Source: Opitutales bacterium (GTDB lineage Bacteria; Verrucomicrobiota; Verrucomicrobiia; Opitutales; Coraliomargaritaceae). From it: 64,000 nucleotides of DNA. Positions 9,475 to 19,296 of the stretch are shown here, in pieces. Position 1 is the first letter of the stretch, and every line of letters begins with the position of its first letter. The position numbers were made by a program, and so were the translations under genes. The notes beneath the pieces were generated by a model. That model was not told where the DNA came from. It did no database searches and saw only the letters and a list, made by a program, of their open reading frames with translations. The DNA lies in contig JABBCA010000018.1 of NCBI GenBank assembly GCA_018607135.1, positions 1 through 64,000 on the forward strand, given 5' to 3'.

Positions 9475-11613
9475 TTATGGCTGAGCGAGTCTTACGCTGA
9501 TGTTGAATTCCACGTCGCTTTCGCGTCGCGCGTCTTCTCGGAAAGTGAGTGCGTAGAGGATTTCCCAGGTGCTGCCGATACGGGTGCGCATGCCAATGGA
9601 AAACTTAGTGAAGTCACCTGTGTCTGCATCAAAGCGTGTGTTGAGCAGCAGCGCGTAGCGCTCGTTGAGTCGGTAGATGAAATCGAGGCGGTATTGATCG
9701 ATTTGCCGATTGAGCAGGTCGGTAGAGAGGCCGATCTCCCAGATTTCACCACTGATGAGGCTGGTGCGTGTGCGAAGTTCCTCGAGTGTGAAGCTCTCCG
9801 TCTTAAAGCGGCTGGCGAGGTCAAATTTGAGCCAAGGAGCTGGGCTGATGATGAGTTCTACCCAGGTGGCATTAAAGGTATCTTGCTCGTCGCCATCGTA
9901 ACGGGTATTTTTTTCAAAGAGAACATCTTGGTAGAAATTCAATGCCGCCAGTGTCCGCGAGCCGTAGCCTTTGGCGCGTGTTTGATACAGGTTTTCAACT
10001 CCAAGGCGCACTAGGTGAGCCTCAGCAAGGCTATCGACATTGCGTAAGTCGCTTAAGTTGAGCAAGGGGCGGTTCAAGTCGAACGACTGGCGATTGATCG
10101 CGGCAATTTCGTTCACGCTGTCTGGGTCCGAGTAGTAGCGGTAGCGAACCACTGGCCGCACTAAATGGCGGAGGCCGTCGATACCCCAGGTCTCATTAAA
10201 TGTGGGATAGCTCGCGTAGGCTCTGGCTTCAAGATCGAAACCTAGTTCGTAAATGTCACGGCTGTAGGAGTCGTCGATTAGAGTGGCTCCTAGGGTATCT
10301 ACGTCCAACTCTTGGTTGTCGTATTGAGTGAAGCGGGCTCCTGCAATCGGTGTAAAGGTCAACCAATCGGTTAGCAGGAACGGGCGCTCAATCCGGTAAA
10401 CCAAGTCGAAGCGGTCGGCTTCGGTCACTTCGTCCAGTGTCGGAAAGAAATCGCTAAAGTCTTCGCGTAGGCGAGTGTAACTGGCTGAACCACGTTGGTA
10501 GATACCAGTGTTGAAGACGGGGATAGGAAGTAAATCGAAGCGAATTTCGGGTAGGCGCTCTTGAACGAGCTGAAATTCATTCGGGCGGAATCGGCCAAAT
10601 GCAGAGATGAAGTAGTTGTCTCCTGCATAGACACCTTCGATGAAGCTGTCTGGGTTTTGATTGTCATCGTAGTAATCGTCGCGAAAATCGCGAGTGACCT
10701 CAGAGTCGGACCAGTAAGAAGCTTGTGCTGTGGCAGTGAAGCGTTCGCCAATGTAGTGTTTGTGACGCCATTCGGCGAAAATACGCTCGGATTCAATGGT
10801 GCGGTCTAGCAGGTCTAAGTCGCGTTCGCCTGAGTCGTCGATGAATCCAGTGCTGAGTGCACCTACAATACGTTGTGTCGAACTATTGTAGACATACTGA
10901 GCAGTTGGGCCCACCAATGGGCCTCGTTTACTGTAGTAGTCGACATTTGCTCCAAGCCGTAACCATGGAGTCACTGGGAAGAGCGTTGTGGTTTGAATGT
11001 AGGTTCCGAGCTCGCCATCGGTTCCTCCATTTAAATCTAGGTGGTAGGGGGAGGTGCCGAGATAGTAGGTGTAGCTTGGCAAATAAAAGAATGGAATGGT
11101 GCCGAGACGTAGGGTCGCTCCATGCATTTTGATGCGACGATCTTCTTCGTTGATGAACTCGACTTTGTCGGACGAGGCATTGAGCGTGAAGCGCCCGGGG
11201 TTGCCGTAATAAACGGTCGCTCCGTTGATTTCCATCTGATCAGTGTCGCCACCTGCGCTGACGCCAGAGAGATAAAAGGGCCATTGGCCAGTGCGTAATA
11301 TATCGACGGAAAACGCGCTGTTTTCGGTGTCAAAGCTCATGCGGTCGGCGATCAGGCGTCCGCCATCGCGAGAGACCGCAACATTACCCAGCGCATCTGC
11401 TAGGCCATATTCTTGGTAGTAGGTAATGCTGTCTGCACGAACACGAGTGTTCTCTACGTCTAGGCGCGCATCACCGCGAGCTACCAGCTTTTGCGCACCT
11501 TCGTCGAACACTAGCGGCTCAATCGAGCTCAGTTCAGGCAGGGCAGCAAAAATTTGCGACGATAGGGTCGCATATAAAAAAGAGAAAGAGAGAATCCGAG
11601 CTATTCTGGGCAC
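9475..11613 (-). CDS. lptD: LPS-assembly protein LptD/OstA-like outer-membrane protein
   Basis: Signal peptide, OstA-like N-terminal region (ARGDARLDVENTRVRADSITYYQEYGLADALGNVAV), and a long beta-barrel-like C-terminal region. Confidence 0.78.
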   Translation of the reverse strand: MPRIARILSFSFLYATLSSQIFAALPELSSIEPLVFDEGAQKLVARGDARLDVENTRVRADSITYYQEYGLADALGNVAVSRDGGRLIADRMSFDTENSAFSVDILRTGQWPFYLSGVSAGGDTDQMEINGATVYYGNPGRFTLNASSDKVEFINEEDRRIKMHGATLRLGTIPFFYLPSYTYYLGTSPYHLDLNGGTDGELGTYIQTTTLFPVTPWLRLGANVDYYSKRGPLVGPTAQYVYNSSTQRIVGALSTGFIDDSGERDLDLLDRTIESERIFAEWRHKHYIGERFTATAQASYWSDSEVTRDFRDDYYDDNQNPDSFIEGVYAGDNYFISAFGRFRPNEFQLVQERLPEIRFDLLPIPVFNTGIYQRGSASYTRLREDFSDFFPTLDEVTEADRFDLVYRIERPFLLTDWLTFTPIAGARFTQYDNQELDVDTLGATLIDDSYSRDIYELGFDLEARAYASYPTFNETWGIDGLRHLVRPVVRYRYYSDPDSVNEIAAINRQSFDLNRPLLNLSDLRNVDSLAEAHLVRLGVENLYQTRAKGYGSRTLAALNFYQDVLFEKNTRYDGDEQDTFNATWVELIISPAPWLKFDLASRFKTESFTLEELRTRTSLISGEIWEIGLSTDLLNRQIDQYRLDFIYRLNERYALLLNTRFDADTGDFTKFSIGMRTRIGSTWEILYALTFREDARRESDVEFNISVRLAQP

Positions 11614-11737
11614 GGAACGGGACTATGCCACCCGCGATAAGGTGGACAAGTCTTTTTACTCACCTATTTAGAGATGAATATTCTTTCGGCTGCTTACATT
11701 CTTGCCAGAGACATGAGTTTCAATTTTTCTTATCGCC

Positions 11738-13951
11738 GTGATAGTAACAAAAAAAGACTTCGTCTCGGTAACCAGTGTAAAGTGCGCCCAGCCTCATGGC
11801 ATCTTGGGTATGCATCCGCATAAAAAAGGAAACAAATCAGGACTTTTAGTCCGCGCTTACGTAGATGATGCTAAAAGCTGCGAAGTGGTAGACGTTAATG
11901 ACGATACGAAGCGTTATTCGTTGAAACGTCTTAGCGATGACGGCTTTTTCGAGGGTATTATCGAAGGACGTAAGGAGTTGTTCCAATATCGCCTACGTAT
12001 TGAGCGTTACAACGGAGAAATTCGCCAGTTCTACGATCCCTATAGCTTTTTACCGACACTTTCGGACGACGATACGTATCTATTTAGTGAGGGCAATGAC
12101 CACCAAGTGCATAATAAGCACGGCGCTCATATTCGCACTATTGACGGTGTGCCAGGTGTCTCATTTGTCGTTTGGGCGCCGAATGCAGAACGAGTCTCAG
12201 TGGTCGGGGACTTTAATCATTGGGATGGTCGCTATCACCCAATGCGCAGCCTAGGTGCTTCGGGTATTTGGGAGCTCTTTATTCCTGGAGTGGAAGAGGG
12301 CAATAAGTATAAGTATGAGATCGGCACGCGCCACGGATATGCGGCACTGAAAACCGATCCGTATGGCACACGCTTCGAATCTCCGCCAAATAATGCATCC
12401 ATCGTATGTAAAACGGACACTTACCAGTGGAAGGACGCGGATTGGATTGAAAGACGTAAACGCACCGACTGGGTGAATTCGCCGGTTTCGATATATGAAA
12501 TGCACCTTGGCTCTTGGAAGAAAGTTGTCGAAGACGCCAATCGCTCCCTTAGTTATCGTGAACTGGCTGTCGAGCTGGTTGATTATTTAAAGGACATGAA
12601 CTACACGCATGTGGAGTTCTTGCCGCTCTCCGAGCATCCATTTGATGGTTCATGGGGGTATCAGGTCACCGGTTTTTTTGCACCCACTTACCGTTTTGGC
12701 ACACCTGAGGACTTTATGTTCCTTGTGGATACACTGCACCAAAATGGTCTCGGTGTGATTATGGACTGGGTGCCCGCGCACTTTCCAACAGACAGTTTTG
12801 CCTTGGCGCAATTTGACGGCACCGCTCTCTACGAGCACGCCGATCCACGCCAAGGGTTCCACCAAGATTGGGGCACCTTGATCTTTAATTATGGTCGCAA
12901 CGAAGTGCGTAACTTCCTTGTCGCGAGCGCACTCGCATGGTGTGAGCGTTATCATATCGACGGCCTCCGTGTGGATGCGGTTGCGTCCATGCTTTACCTC
13001 GATTACTCGCGTGAAGAAGGACAATGGATTCCGAATCAATACGGTGGTCGTGAGAATCTGGAGGCGATTGAATTCCTCAAACAGACCAATAGCTTAGTTC
13101 ACGATTACTACCCCGGCACTTTGATGATTGCTGAGGAGTCAACTGCGTTTCCAGGAGTGAGTAAGCCAGTTTCTGAAGGTGGTCTTGGCTTCGATATGAA
13201 GTGGAATATGGGCTGGATGCATGACACTCTCGAATATTTTCAAAAAGATCCTGTGTATCGTAAATACGAGCATCATCAGCTCTCCTTTGGTATGCTCTAT
13301 CAATATTCGGAAAACTTCACTCAAGTGTTCTCACATGATGAAGTGGTTCATGGTAAAAAATCCATGCTATTGAAGATGCCAGGAGAGCCGATTTCTAATA
13401 AGGCACACCAGCTTCGCCTCCTTTATGGGCTCATGTGGATGTGGCCAGGGAAGAAGACCCTTTTCATGGGTTGTGACTTTGGTCAGTCTCAAGAGTGGCA
13501 GTGCAGCGGTAGTCTCGATTGGCATTTATTACAATATACTGACCATGAAGGTATTCAGCGTTGTGTGCGTGATTTAAATAAGCTTTACCAAGACGTTCCA
13601 GGATTTGCGGCGGGTGATGTAAATCCCGAAGCATTTGAGTGGATCAACTGCTCGGATGCGGATAACAGCATCCTTACATTCTTACGTAAGGGTAATGAGA
13701 AAACGGATACACTTGCGGCAGTGGGTAATTTTACTCCGGTCTTGCGTGAGGCGTTTCGTGTCGGCGTGCCATTCCCTGGTTTCTGGAAAGAGATCCTCAA
13801 CACGGATGCCAAGGAATATGGTGGCCTAGGTTATGGTAACAGTGGAGGCGTCGAGGCAGATGAAGTGGAGTGGGACGGTCGTCCATACTCAATTAAGCTG
13901 ACCATGCCGCCGCAGTCCATGAGTGTATTCCGATATCAAGGAAACGCCTAA
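11738..13951 (+). CDS. glgB: 1,4-alpha-glucan branching enzyme
   Basis: CBM48-like N-terminus (VVWAPNAERVSVVGDFNHWDGRYHPM), GH13 motifs DWVPAHFPTD, GLRVDAVASMLYLDY, EESTAFP, FSHDEVVHGKKS. Confidence 0.96.
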   Translation: MIVTKKDFVSVTSVKCAQPHGILGMHPHKKGNKSGLLVRAYVDDAKSCEVVDVNDDTKRYSLKRLSDDGFFEGIIEGRKELFQYRLRIERYNGEIRQFYDPYSFLPTLSDDDTYLFSEGNDHQVHNKHGAHIRTIDGVPGVSFVVWAPNAERVSVVGDFNHWDGRYHPMRSLGASGIWELFIPGVEEGNKYKYEIGTRHGYAALKTDPYGTRFESPPNNASIVCKTDTYQWKDADWIERRKRTDWVNSPVSIYEMHLGSWKKVVEDANRSLSYRELAVELVDYLKDMNYTHVEFLPLSEHPFDGSWGYQVTGFFAPTYRFGTPEDFMFLVDTLHQNGLGVIMDWVPAHFPTDSFALAQFDGTALYEHADPRQGFHQDWGTLIFNYGRNEVRNFLVASALAWCERYHIDGLRVDAVASMLYLDYSREEGQWIPNQYGGRENLEAIEFLKQTNSLVHDYYPGTLMIAEESTAFPGVSKPVSEGGLGFDMKWNMGWMHDTLEYFQKDPVYRKYEHHQLSFGMLYQYSENFTQVFSHDEVVHGKKSMLLKMPGEPISNKAHQLRLLYGLMWMWPGKKTLFMGCDFGQSQEWQCSGSLDWHLLQYTDHEGIQRCVRDLNKLYQDVPGFAAGDVNPEAFEWINCSDADNSILTFLRKGNEKTDTLAAVGNFTPVLREAFRVGVPFPGFWKEILNTDAKEYGGLGYGNSGGVEADEVEWDGRPYSIKLTMPPQSMSVFRYQGNA

Positions 13952-13978
13952 CTTTCCCTTATAAATAACTGTTATTCA

Positions 13979-14016
13979 AAGCCCTTCGCTGATGCGAGGG
14001 GCTTCTTTTATTTTTC
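13979..14016 (+). terminator. Rho-independent terminator after glgB
   Basis: AAGCCCTTCGC-TGAT-GCGAGGGGCTT then T-rich tract. Confidence 0.75.
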
Positions 14017-14156
14017 TGGCTAATTGGCTGAAGTCTATCGATCATCTATTGGAAACAGCTTGCGTGATTACTAATAATTTGCTTCTTCGAACTCTAAAGG
14101 TTTTCGGCTGCCATACACCTCGAACTGATTACTATCAGATGTATTCTTCTCTGTAG

Positions 14157-14600
14157 TCAGCTCCGTTTTTCTTCCTCAAAAGAGAGGTCATCGCTATCTT
14201 CTGGATGATTCGCGTGTAGCTCATCAGGTAGGCAAATGTAATAGGTCATTAGCCAGAGGCTCCACGTCGTTCGATAGAGTGCTAGTGGTAGGGTGAATGC
14301 GCCAATCAACGCGATGATAAGGGCGACCTTGAAGGCCAAGAAATCAGCCATTAAGCCAGTAAGCAACACAGGTGCAACGAAACCAATTGCGACCATGCCA
14401 TAGTTGATGCAGAGAGGGCCCAGGTAGTAGCCATCGCCTCGCTCGAGTGGCATCCCACATGCAGGGCAGCGTGGATGGATACGTAAGGGGCTTCTAAATA
14501 ATTCGGATTGGCCACAATTGGGGCATTGTTGACGCAGCCCTCTCTGAATTAATTGGCGGGTGCCCACTTTAGGTAGCGGCTCTAGCTCAGAAATAGTCAC
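14157..14600 (-). CDS. DUF983 family membrane protein (second copy)
   Basis: CPNCGQSELFRSPLRIHPRCPACGMPLERGDGYYLGPLCINYG; same architecture as 4102..4488. Confidence 0.8.
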   Translation of the reverse strand: MTISELEPLPKVGTRQLIQRGLRQQCPNCGQSELFRSPLRIHPRCPACGMPLERGDGYYLGPLCINYGMVAIGFVAPVLLTGLMADFLAFKVALIIALIGAFTLPLALYRTTWSLWLMTYYICLPDELHANHPEDSDDLSFEEEKRS

Positions 14601-14603
14601 AAC

Positions 14604-15395
14604 TTAACTATGGAAATAGCGTCTAAAGTTTTTTTCAACTTGAATGCAAAAGCGTTCAAACGTTTCACCGCGGAGTGTGGCGAGCGCATGATAAGCGGCT
14701 CGTAAATTTGCTGGGTGATTGAGCGATGGGTCGCTGAGCGCGAAGGAGCGATGGTCAGTTGTAGGTAAACAGTCGGGCGAGTCGGTTTCGACCAAGATCT
14801 GGTCCGATGGAATCGCTCGTATCAACTCGTAGATGTGCGTTGCGTTGGGTTTTAACTGACCCGTATTGAAAGAGAAATAGCTCCCTTGATCGATGAGTTT
14901 TCGAGCCGCTTCAACGGGCACGTTCAGTGCATGGACGTGAACGCCGCGCTGAGGGAGCGGGGTAGAGTTTAGTGCCTTCATCAGCGGGTCTATTGCTCTT
15001 AAGCAATGAATGGAGACGGGTAGGTTGCGCTCAGCTGCTTGTTTCAGTTGCCATTGGAAAGCCGCTTGTTGCTTGTGAATGTCGTGCCCCTCGACCCATT
15101 GATCGAGACCGATCTCTCCGATACTTCGCACGCCTTTGTCGAGTGCATGTAGAAACGCTTGCTGCCAATTTCCGGGGGCAGTAGTCACCTGCCAAGGGTG
15201 TAGCCCAATTGCGGGGAGTGCTCTTGGGTTGTCTTGGCAATAGTCGAGCACCTGTTGCCAGTCCCTAGGCGATGTGCCGTTGACGATAGAGCCCTGGCAA
15301 TGAATTGAATCGAGCGCCGATTCGATCGACTGTATCTCCTGAGCAAGCCTTGCATCCGCTAAATGGCAGTGTGCGTCATACAGCGGCTCATGCAT
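14604..15395 (-). CDS. TatD family metal-dependent hydrolase
   Basis: YDAHCHLAD, IGEIGLDQW, ILVETDSPDCLP motifs. Confidence 0.88.
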   Translation of the reverse strand: MHEPLYDAHCHLADARLAQEIQSIESALDSIHCQGSIVNGTSPRDWQQVLDYCQDNPRALPAIGLHPWQVTTAPGNWQQAFLHALDKGVRSIGEIGLDQWVEGHDIHKQQAAFQWQLKQAAERNLPVSIHCLRAIDPLMKALNSTPLPQRGVHVHALNVPVEAARKLIDQGSYFSFNTGQLKPNATHIYELIRAIPSDQILVETDSPDCLPTTDHRSFALSDPSLNHPANLRAAYHALATLRGETFERFCIQVEKNFRRYFHS

Positions 15396-15415
15396 GGTGT
15401 TGTGTGCCGCTTTTC

Positions 15416-15832
15416 CTAGCTAGCAAGGCAGGACTTAGCAAAGCGCTGAATGGATTCTACGATACGGCTAAGACCATTGCGGCGGTTGGGCGAGAGGTGT
15501 TGTGTGATGCCGACTTCGGCAAGGAACTCGGCATCAGTAGCAGCGATTTCTTCTGGCTTTTGTTCGCTGTAAAAGGTGCAGAGGAGTTCCGCGATACCCT
15601 TAACGATTGCGGAGTCGGACTCTGAGCGATAGTAGCAGAGGCCGTCTTTAAACTCTGGCACCACCCATAACTGAGACATGCAGCCTTCGATTTTAAAGGT
15701 GTCGATACGCAGATCTTCAGATAAACCTTCAGCTTTCTTTCCGCGTTCGACGATGTAGCCGAGGCGCTCGTAGGCATCCGGGATCAGTGTAATTTCCTCA
15801 ACGAGGGCGTCTTTTTTATCCTGTAGGTTCAT
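15416..15832 (-). CDS. SufE family protein
   Basis: RLGYIVERGKKAEGL..DLRIDTFKIEGCMSQLWV with conserved Cys region. Confidence 0.9.
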   Translation of the reverse strand: MNLQDKKDALVEEITLIPDAYERLGYIVERGKKAEGLSEDLRIDTFKIEGCMSQLWVVPEFKDGLCYYRSESDSAIVKGIAELLCTFYSEQKPEEIAATDAEFLAEVGITQHLSPNRRNGLSRIVESIQRFAKSCLAS

Positions 15833-15891
15833 GATCGTTAAAGGCAGCGGAACTTAGGCAGGCTACAGTTTAAGTCAAGCCGTGGCGAGTT

Positions 15892-16746
15892 CTAAGAACA
15901 CTGCACTGCCGTAGGATGCATCTGTTTATTCGGCTTGAAGCGGTTATTCACAAAGACAAGATTTTGATATGCAAAGAGTTCGTTGCGGCGAGGCTTCTTT
16001 CTTAGAGGCAGGACGCCTTTCGGTAGGAGTCGATAGGGAGTATAATTCTGGAGTGTTTGCGCGAAATCTCTGTAGAAGACGCGGCTGATTACATTCATCT
16101 CATTGAACTCGATGTGTATGAGATCGATCTGGTCGTTTCGTAGGAGCTTTTGGGCTCCTTTGAGCACTTCAAGTTCGTGGCCTTCAGTGTCGATTTTTAG
16201 CAACTGTATTGAATCAATACCAGTTTCGCTAGCATAGGAATCCAGAGTCGTTATCTCGACTTCTATCTCAATGGATTCAGCCTGATGTATATCTTCGATC
16301 ACATCTTTATACAGGGATCCAAATGCGGATGAACCATTTAGGTCCTTTCTATCGTAGAACGTTAACTTCGCATCGTTCGCTCCTAAGCCCTTGTTGATTG
16401 CAGTGATTGTGTTTGATGCAAGTCGCGGTGTCAGCTTTTCAAAGGTTTTAGGGTTCGGCTCGAATGACCAAATTGTTGCCTGTGGGTGATTTTTAAAAAG
16501 TAAGTTGCTGTAGAGCCCGACGTTGGCTCCGACATCTACAAATACGGGGTCTGTCCCGTCGATGTATTTGGGCAGTAACTTATCGATGAAATATCGCTCA
16601 CCACTGAGTTCCTGTGTCTGATAATTGAGAATCCCCAATCCTCTCAATGCATGATCTAAAAGTGCTTCGTTAACTTTTCGAAAGACTGGTCTGGCCATAA
16701 TGAATCGCCAGCATCTGCGTAGTAATCTGCGTTTTCTCTTCTTCAT
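15892..16746 (-). CDS. FkbM family methyltransferase
   Basis: DPVFVDVGANVGLYSNLLFKNHP, FEPNPKTFEKL, IQLLKIDTEGHELEVLKGA. Confidence 0.9.
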   Translation of the reverse strand: MKKRKRRLLRRCWRFIMARPVFRKVNEALLDHALRGLGILNYQTQELSGERYFIDKLLPKYIDGTDPVFVDVGANVGLYSNLLFKNHPQATIWSFEPNPKTFEKLTPRLASNTITAINKGLGANDAKLTFYDRKDLNGSSAFGSLYKDVIEDIHQAESIEIEVEITTLDSYASETGIDSIQLLKIDTEGHELEVLKGAQKLLRNDQIDLIHIEFNEMNVISRVFYRDFAQTLQNYTPYRLLPKGVLPLRKKPRRNELFAYQNLVFVNNRFKPNKQMHPTAVQCS

Positions 16747-16791
16747 CGTTTAGCTTCGTTACTTTCATTAGATGTGCGCTAGAAGACAAAA

Positions 16792-16815
16792 AAGCCTCAT
16801 CCTAGGATGAGGCTT
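16792..16815 (-). terminator. Palindromic terminator downstream of tRNA-Leu
   Basis: AAGCCTCATCCTAGGATGAGGCTT, a perfect 24-nt palindrome followed by T-tract on the minus strand. Confidence 0.75.
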
Positions 16816-16819
16816 AAAA

Positions 16820-16901
<82 letters not shown>

Positions 16902-17009
16902 GCATGAGCTGGTGTTATGAGGCTGTTTTTGTAGGATGCAAGCCCTTGTTCGTGGAAATCTTTAATCCTATTGTCATGTGGGTGCTATCGAGAGCTCTGA
17001 GTCTTCAGT

Positions 17010-17846
17010 TTATTGACCAACACTGTCCGTGGGCTGTTCTCTCTGCTTGGGCACCGCCTCTAAATAGCTGCGTAGGATCGCTTGCTCGACTTTGAGCTTG
17101 GACTCCGCGCTGGCAAGATAGCGTAGCGTGATGGACAGCGTGTCTTTATCCTCAACTTTGAGTAGGGTGCGCGGCTCTATGCTCGGGAGATCGATCCCGC
17201 CTCGCTTCATTCGCTGGATCGTTTTTTCGACTGTTTCCTTATCCTTTGCACAATGTTCGGCCGCAGCTGATAGTAGGGCCTTTTCATGTGCGTCCCAATC
17301 TTCCGTTCGTGGTAATTTGACCGTCAGTATACCGTAAACTGCGCTGCCATGATCGTGTGTGCTATTTCGAATGACCTGATTTAGAAAGAGTGAATTTGGC
17401 ATGGATACGAGCCGGCCACTGTATTGACCGTCAATCACCTCCTGCAGTTGAGTCGATAGCAGATTCTGGTCGATTACATCGCCCTCGACATCTGCGATGC
17501 GAATACGATCACCTAAAGCAAACGCGTTACTGCCTGCCTTAATGATACTGCCTAGAAAGCACATAATCAGTTCTTTCGTTCCAATCACAAGGGCTGCCAT
17601 GATGGCGACCGCTGAGAGAGCTGCAGTGCGTAATTCGGTGCCCCAAATGAGCACTAAAGCAATGACAAGGATGATGAGCCGTAAGTTCCGTAAACCTGCG
17701 AGCCAACGACGTTTGTAAGTATTGCTGTAGAATTGGCGGTTGTTGATCCATCGTGTTCCAATGATTTGGAATGCGAGAAACAAGATGACACATATGACGG
17801 TTACGAATAGCTTAGTCATGGTTGGATCTAATAGTGTAATGCTCAT
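17010..17846 (-). CDS. Mechanosensitive ion channel (MscS) family protein
   Basis: TM helices, then ALGDRIRIADVEGDVIDQNLLSTQLQEV...GRLVSMPNSLFLNQVIRN, MscS-type beta domain. Confidence 0.87.
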   Translation of the reverse strand: MSITLLDPTMTKLFVTVICVILFLAFQIIGTRWINNRQFYSNTYKRRWLAGLRNLRLIILVIALVLIWGTELRTAALSAVAIMAALVIGTKELIMCFLGSIIKAGSNAFALGDRIRIADVEGDVIDQNLLSTQLQEVIDGQYSGRLVSMPNSLFLNQVIRNSTHDHGSAVYGILTVKLPRTEDWDAHEKALLSAAAEHCAKDKETVEKTIQRMKRGGIDLPSIEPRTLLKVEDKDTLSITLRYLASAESKLKVEQAILRSYLEAVPKQREQPTDSVGQ

Positions 17847-17933
17847 TATAACGTTCGGTTGTTAACAGTTTCTTAGTAAATCACCAGTCGAAACACACTT
17901 GCTGTTTTGCAGTCAGTTACTTAAACAAGGTTT

Positions 17934-18443
17934 ATGGAATCCGTATTGGTTTTAACGATTAGCGGCGAAGATCGCGCCGGTCTAGTGGAGCAACTCGCTG
18001 AAGTAATTGCTTCGCATAGTGGTAACTGGGAGCATTGCCGCATGGCTCATTTGGCTGGGCGCTTTGTGGGCTTACTGGAAGTCAGTGTTCCAGGTGATCA
18101 GCAGCAGGAACTTGAGGTCGCCTTGCGCACGATCAAAGATTTAGACGTGCTGATCGCCGCTGGAGAGCTCGAAGCGCGAGAAGAATTACGACAATTTGAC
18201 CTCCAGGTCGTCGGCACCGATCATTCAGGCATCGTTCGTGATGTGTTTAAGGCATTGGCGTGTGCCGGGGTAAACGTAGAAGAGTTGAGCACTTCAACGG
18301 TGAGTGCTCCGGATTCTGGAGTGATGTTGTTTGAAGCCAAAGCGCGCTTGGGTTGTGGCCCAGATGTTGCTATCGGAGAAATTCGAACACAACTTGAGGC
18401 CATTGCTCAAGATATCATGGTGGATGTAAATTTATTGGATTAA
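17934..18443 (+). CDS. ACT-domain protein, GcvR-like
   Basis: Two ACT-like segments: [44 protein letters not shown] and [27 protein letters not shown]. Confidence 0.8.
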   Translation: MESVLVLTISGEDRAGLVEQLAEVIASHSGNWEHCRMAHLAGRFVGLLEVSVPGDQQQELEVALRTIKDLDVLIAAGELEAREELRQFDLQVVGTDHSGIVRDVFKALACAGVNVEELSTSTVSAPDSGVMLFEAKARLGCGPDVAIGEIRTQLEAIAQDIMVDVNLLD

Positions 18444-18454
18444 TTTTCTTACTG

Positions 18455-19225
18455 ATGATTTCTCAAAAAAGTTTAAAGGTCAGTGTATTGTGCGCAGCGT
18501 TACTGATGAGCGCGTTGACTACCATTGCACAAGAAGCGTATCGCGAGTTTACCAGTTCCGATGGAGCTACGATTGAAGCGACCGTGGTAGATGCCAGCGC
18601 GATTGCAGTGACGATTCGTAGAAAAGATGGTTCTGAGTTTAAGGATGTTCCGCTCAGCCGGTTCTCTGCTCAAGACCGCAAGTATGTTCGCGGCTGGAGA
18701 GATGCTCGTAAGCAAGCGGTAGAGGATGCAGACTTAACTCACGATTCACGGATTCGCATCACTGTCAAAAAAGGTAAAGACGATGACATGAACAATTACG
18801 GCGATATCGATGATCGTGTAATCGTTTTTGAGCCAGGCATCGTCGCCGACAATGAAGAAAAGGAACTGACGTTTCGAAATGTTCAAGGGACTTTGGTGAT
18901 CATTGGTAGCGGGGTGATCGAGAAGGACTCTTACGTAGTTCTCAGTAAACAAGATTTCGTTATTGATTTAATTCCTCGTGAGCAGACACGCTGGGAAGGC
19001 GATCTTTTTCAATGTCGTTATGACCCTGACTATGGCGGCTTTGACTATGCGGGCTATTTGTTGGTATTAAAAAATAAAGCGGGCCATAATGTTGTGGTGA
19101 AAGCGTCTAAGTCCGCTTGGGAGAAGCATCCCGAAGCCATTTTGAAAGCGAAGCAACTGACAGGTTATGATCGGAATTTCCGTAAAGAGTTTCAGCTGTT
19201 TTCTACCTTTGGATTACCACGCTAA
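18455..19225 (+). CDS. Secreted protein with SHD1/SLA1-like domain
   Basis: Signal peptide; YREFTSSDGATIEATVVDASAIAVTIRRKDGSEFKDVPLSRFSAQDRKYV. Confidence 0.65.
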   Translation: MISQKSLKVSVLCAALLMSALTTIAQEAYREFTSSDGATIEATVVDASAIAVTIRRKDGSEFKDVPLSRFSAQDRKYVRGWRDARKQAVEDADLTHDSRIRITVKKGKDDDMNNYGDIDDRVIVFEPGIVADNEEKELTFRNVQGTLVIIGSGVIEKDSYVVLSKQDFVIDLIPREQTRWEGDLFQCRYDPDYGGFDYAGYLLVLKNKAGHNVVVKASKSAWEKHPEAILKAKQLTGYDRNFRKEFQLFSTFGLPR

Positions 19226-19244
19226 TTTGTGCTTTCGAATATAA

Positions 19245-19274
19245 AACAGGCGTCGTATAAGCACGACGCCTGTT
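19245..19274. terminator. Hairpin between convergent genes
   Basis: AACAGGCGTCGT-ATAAGC-ACGACGCCTGTT; T-rich follow-on on the minus strand. Confidence 0.65.
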
Positions 19275-19296
19275 GGGTGAAAACGGTGAGGATCAC

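Noticed and set aside
12650-13039. Minus-strand ORF inside glgB
   Set aside because: Antisense to catalytic GH13 motifs of glgB.
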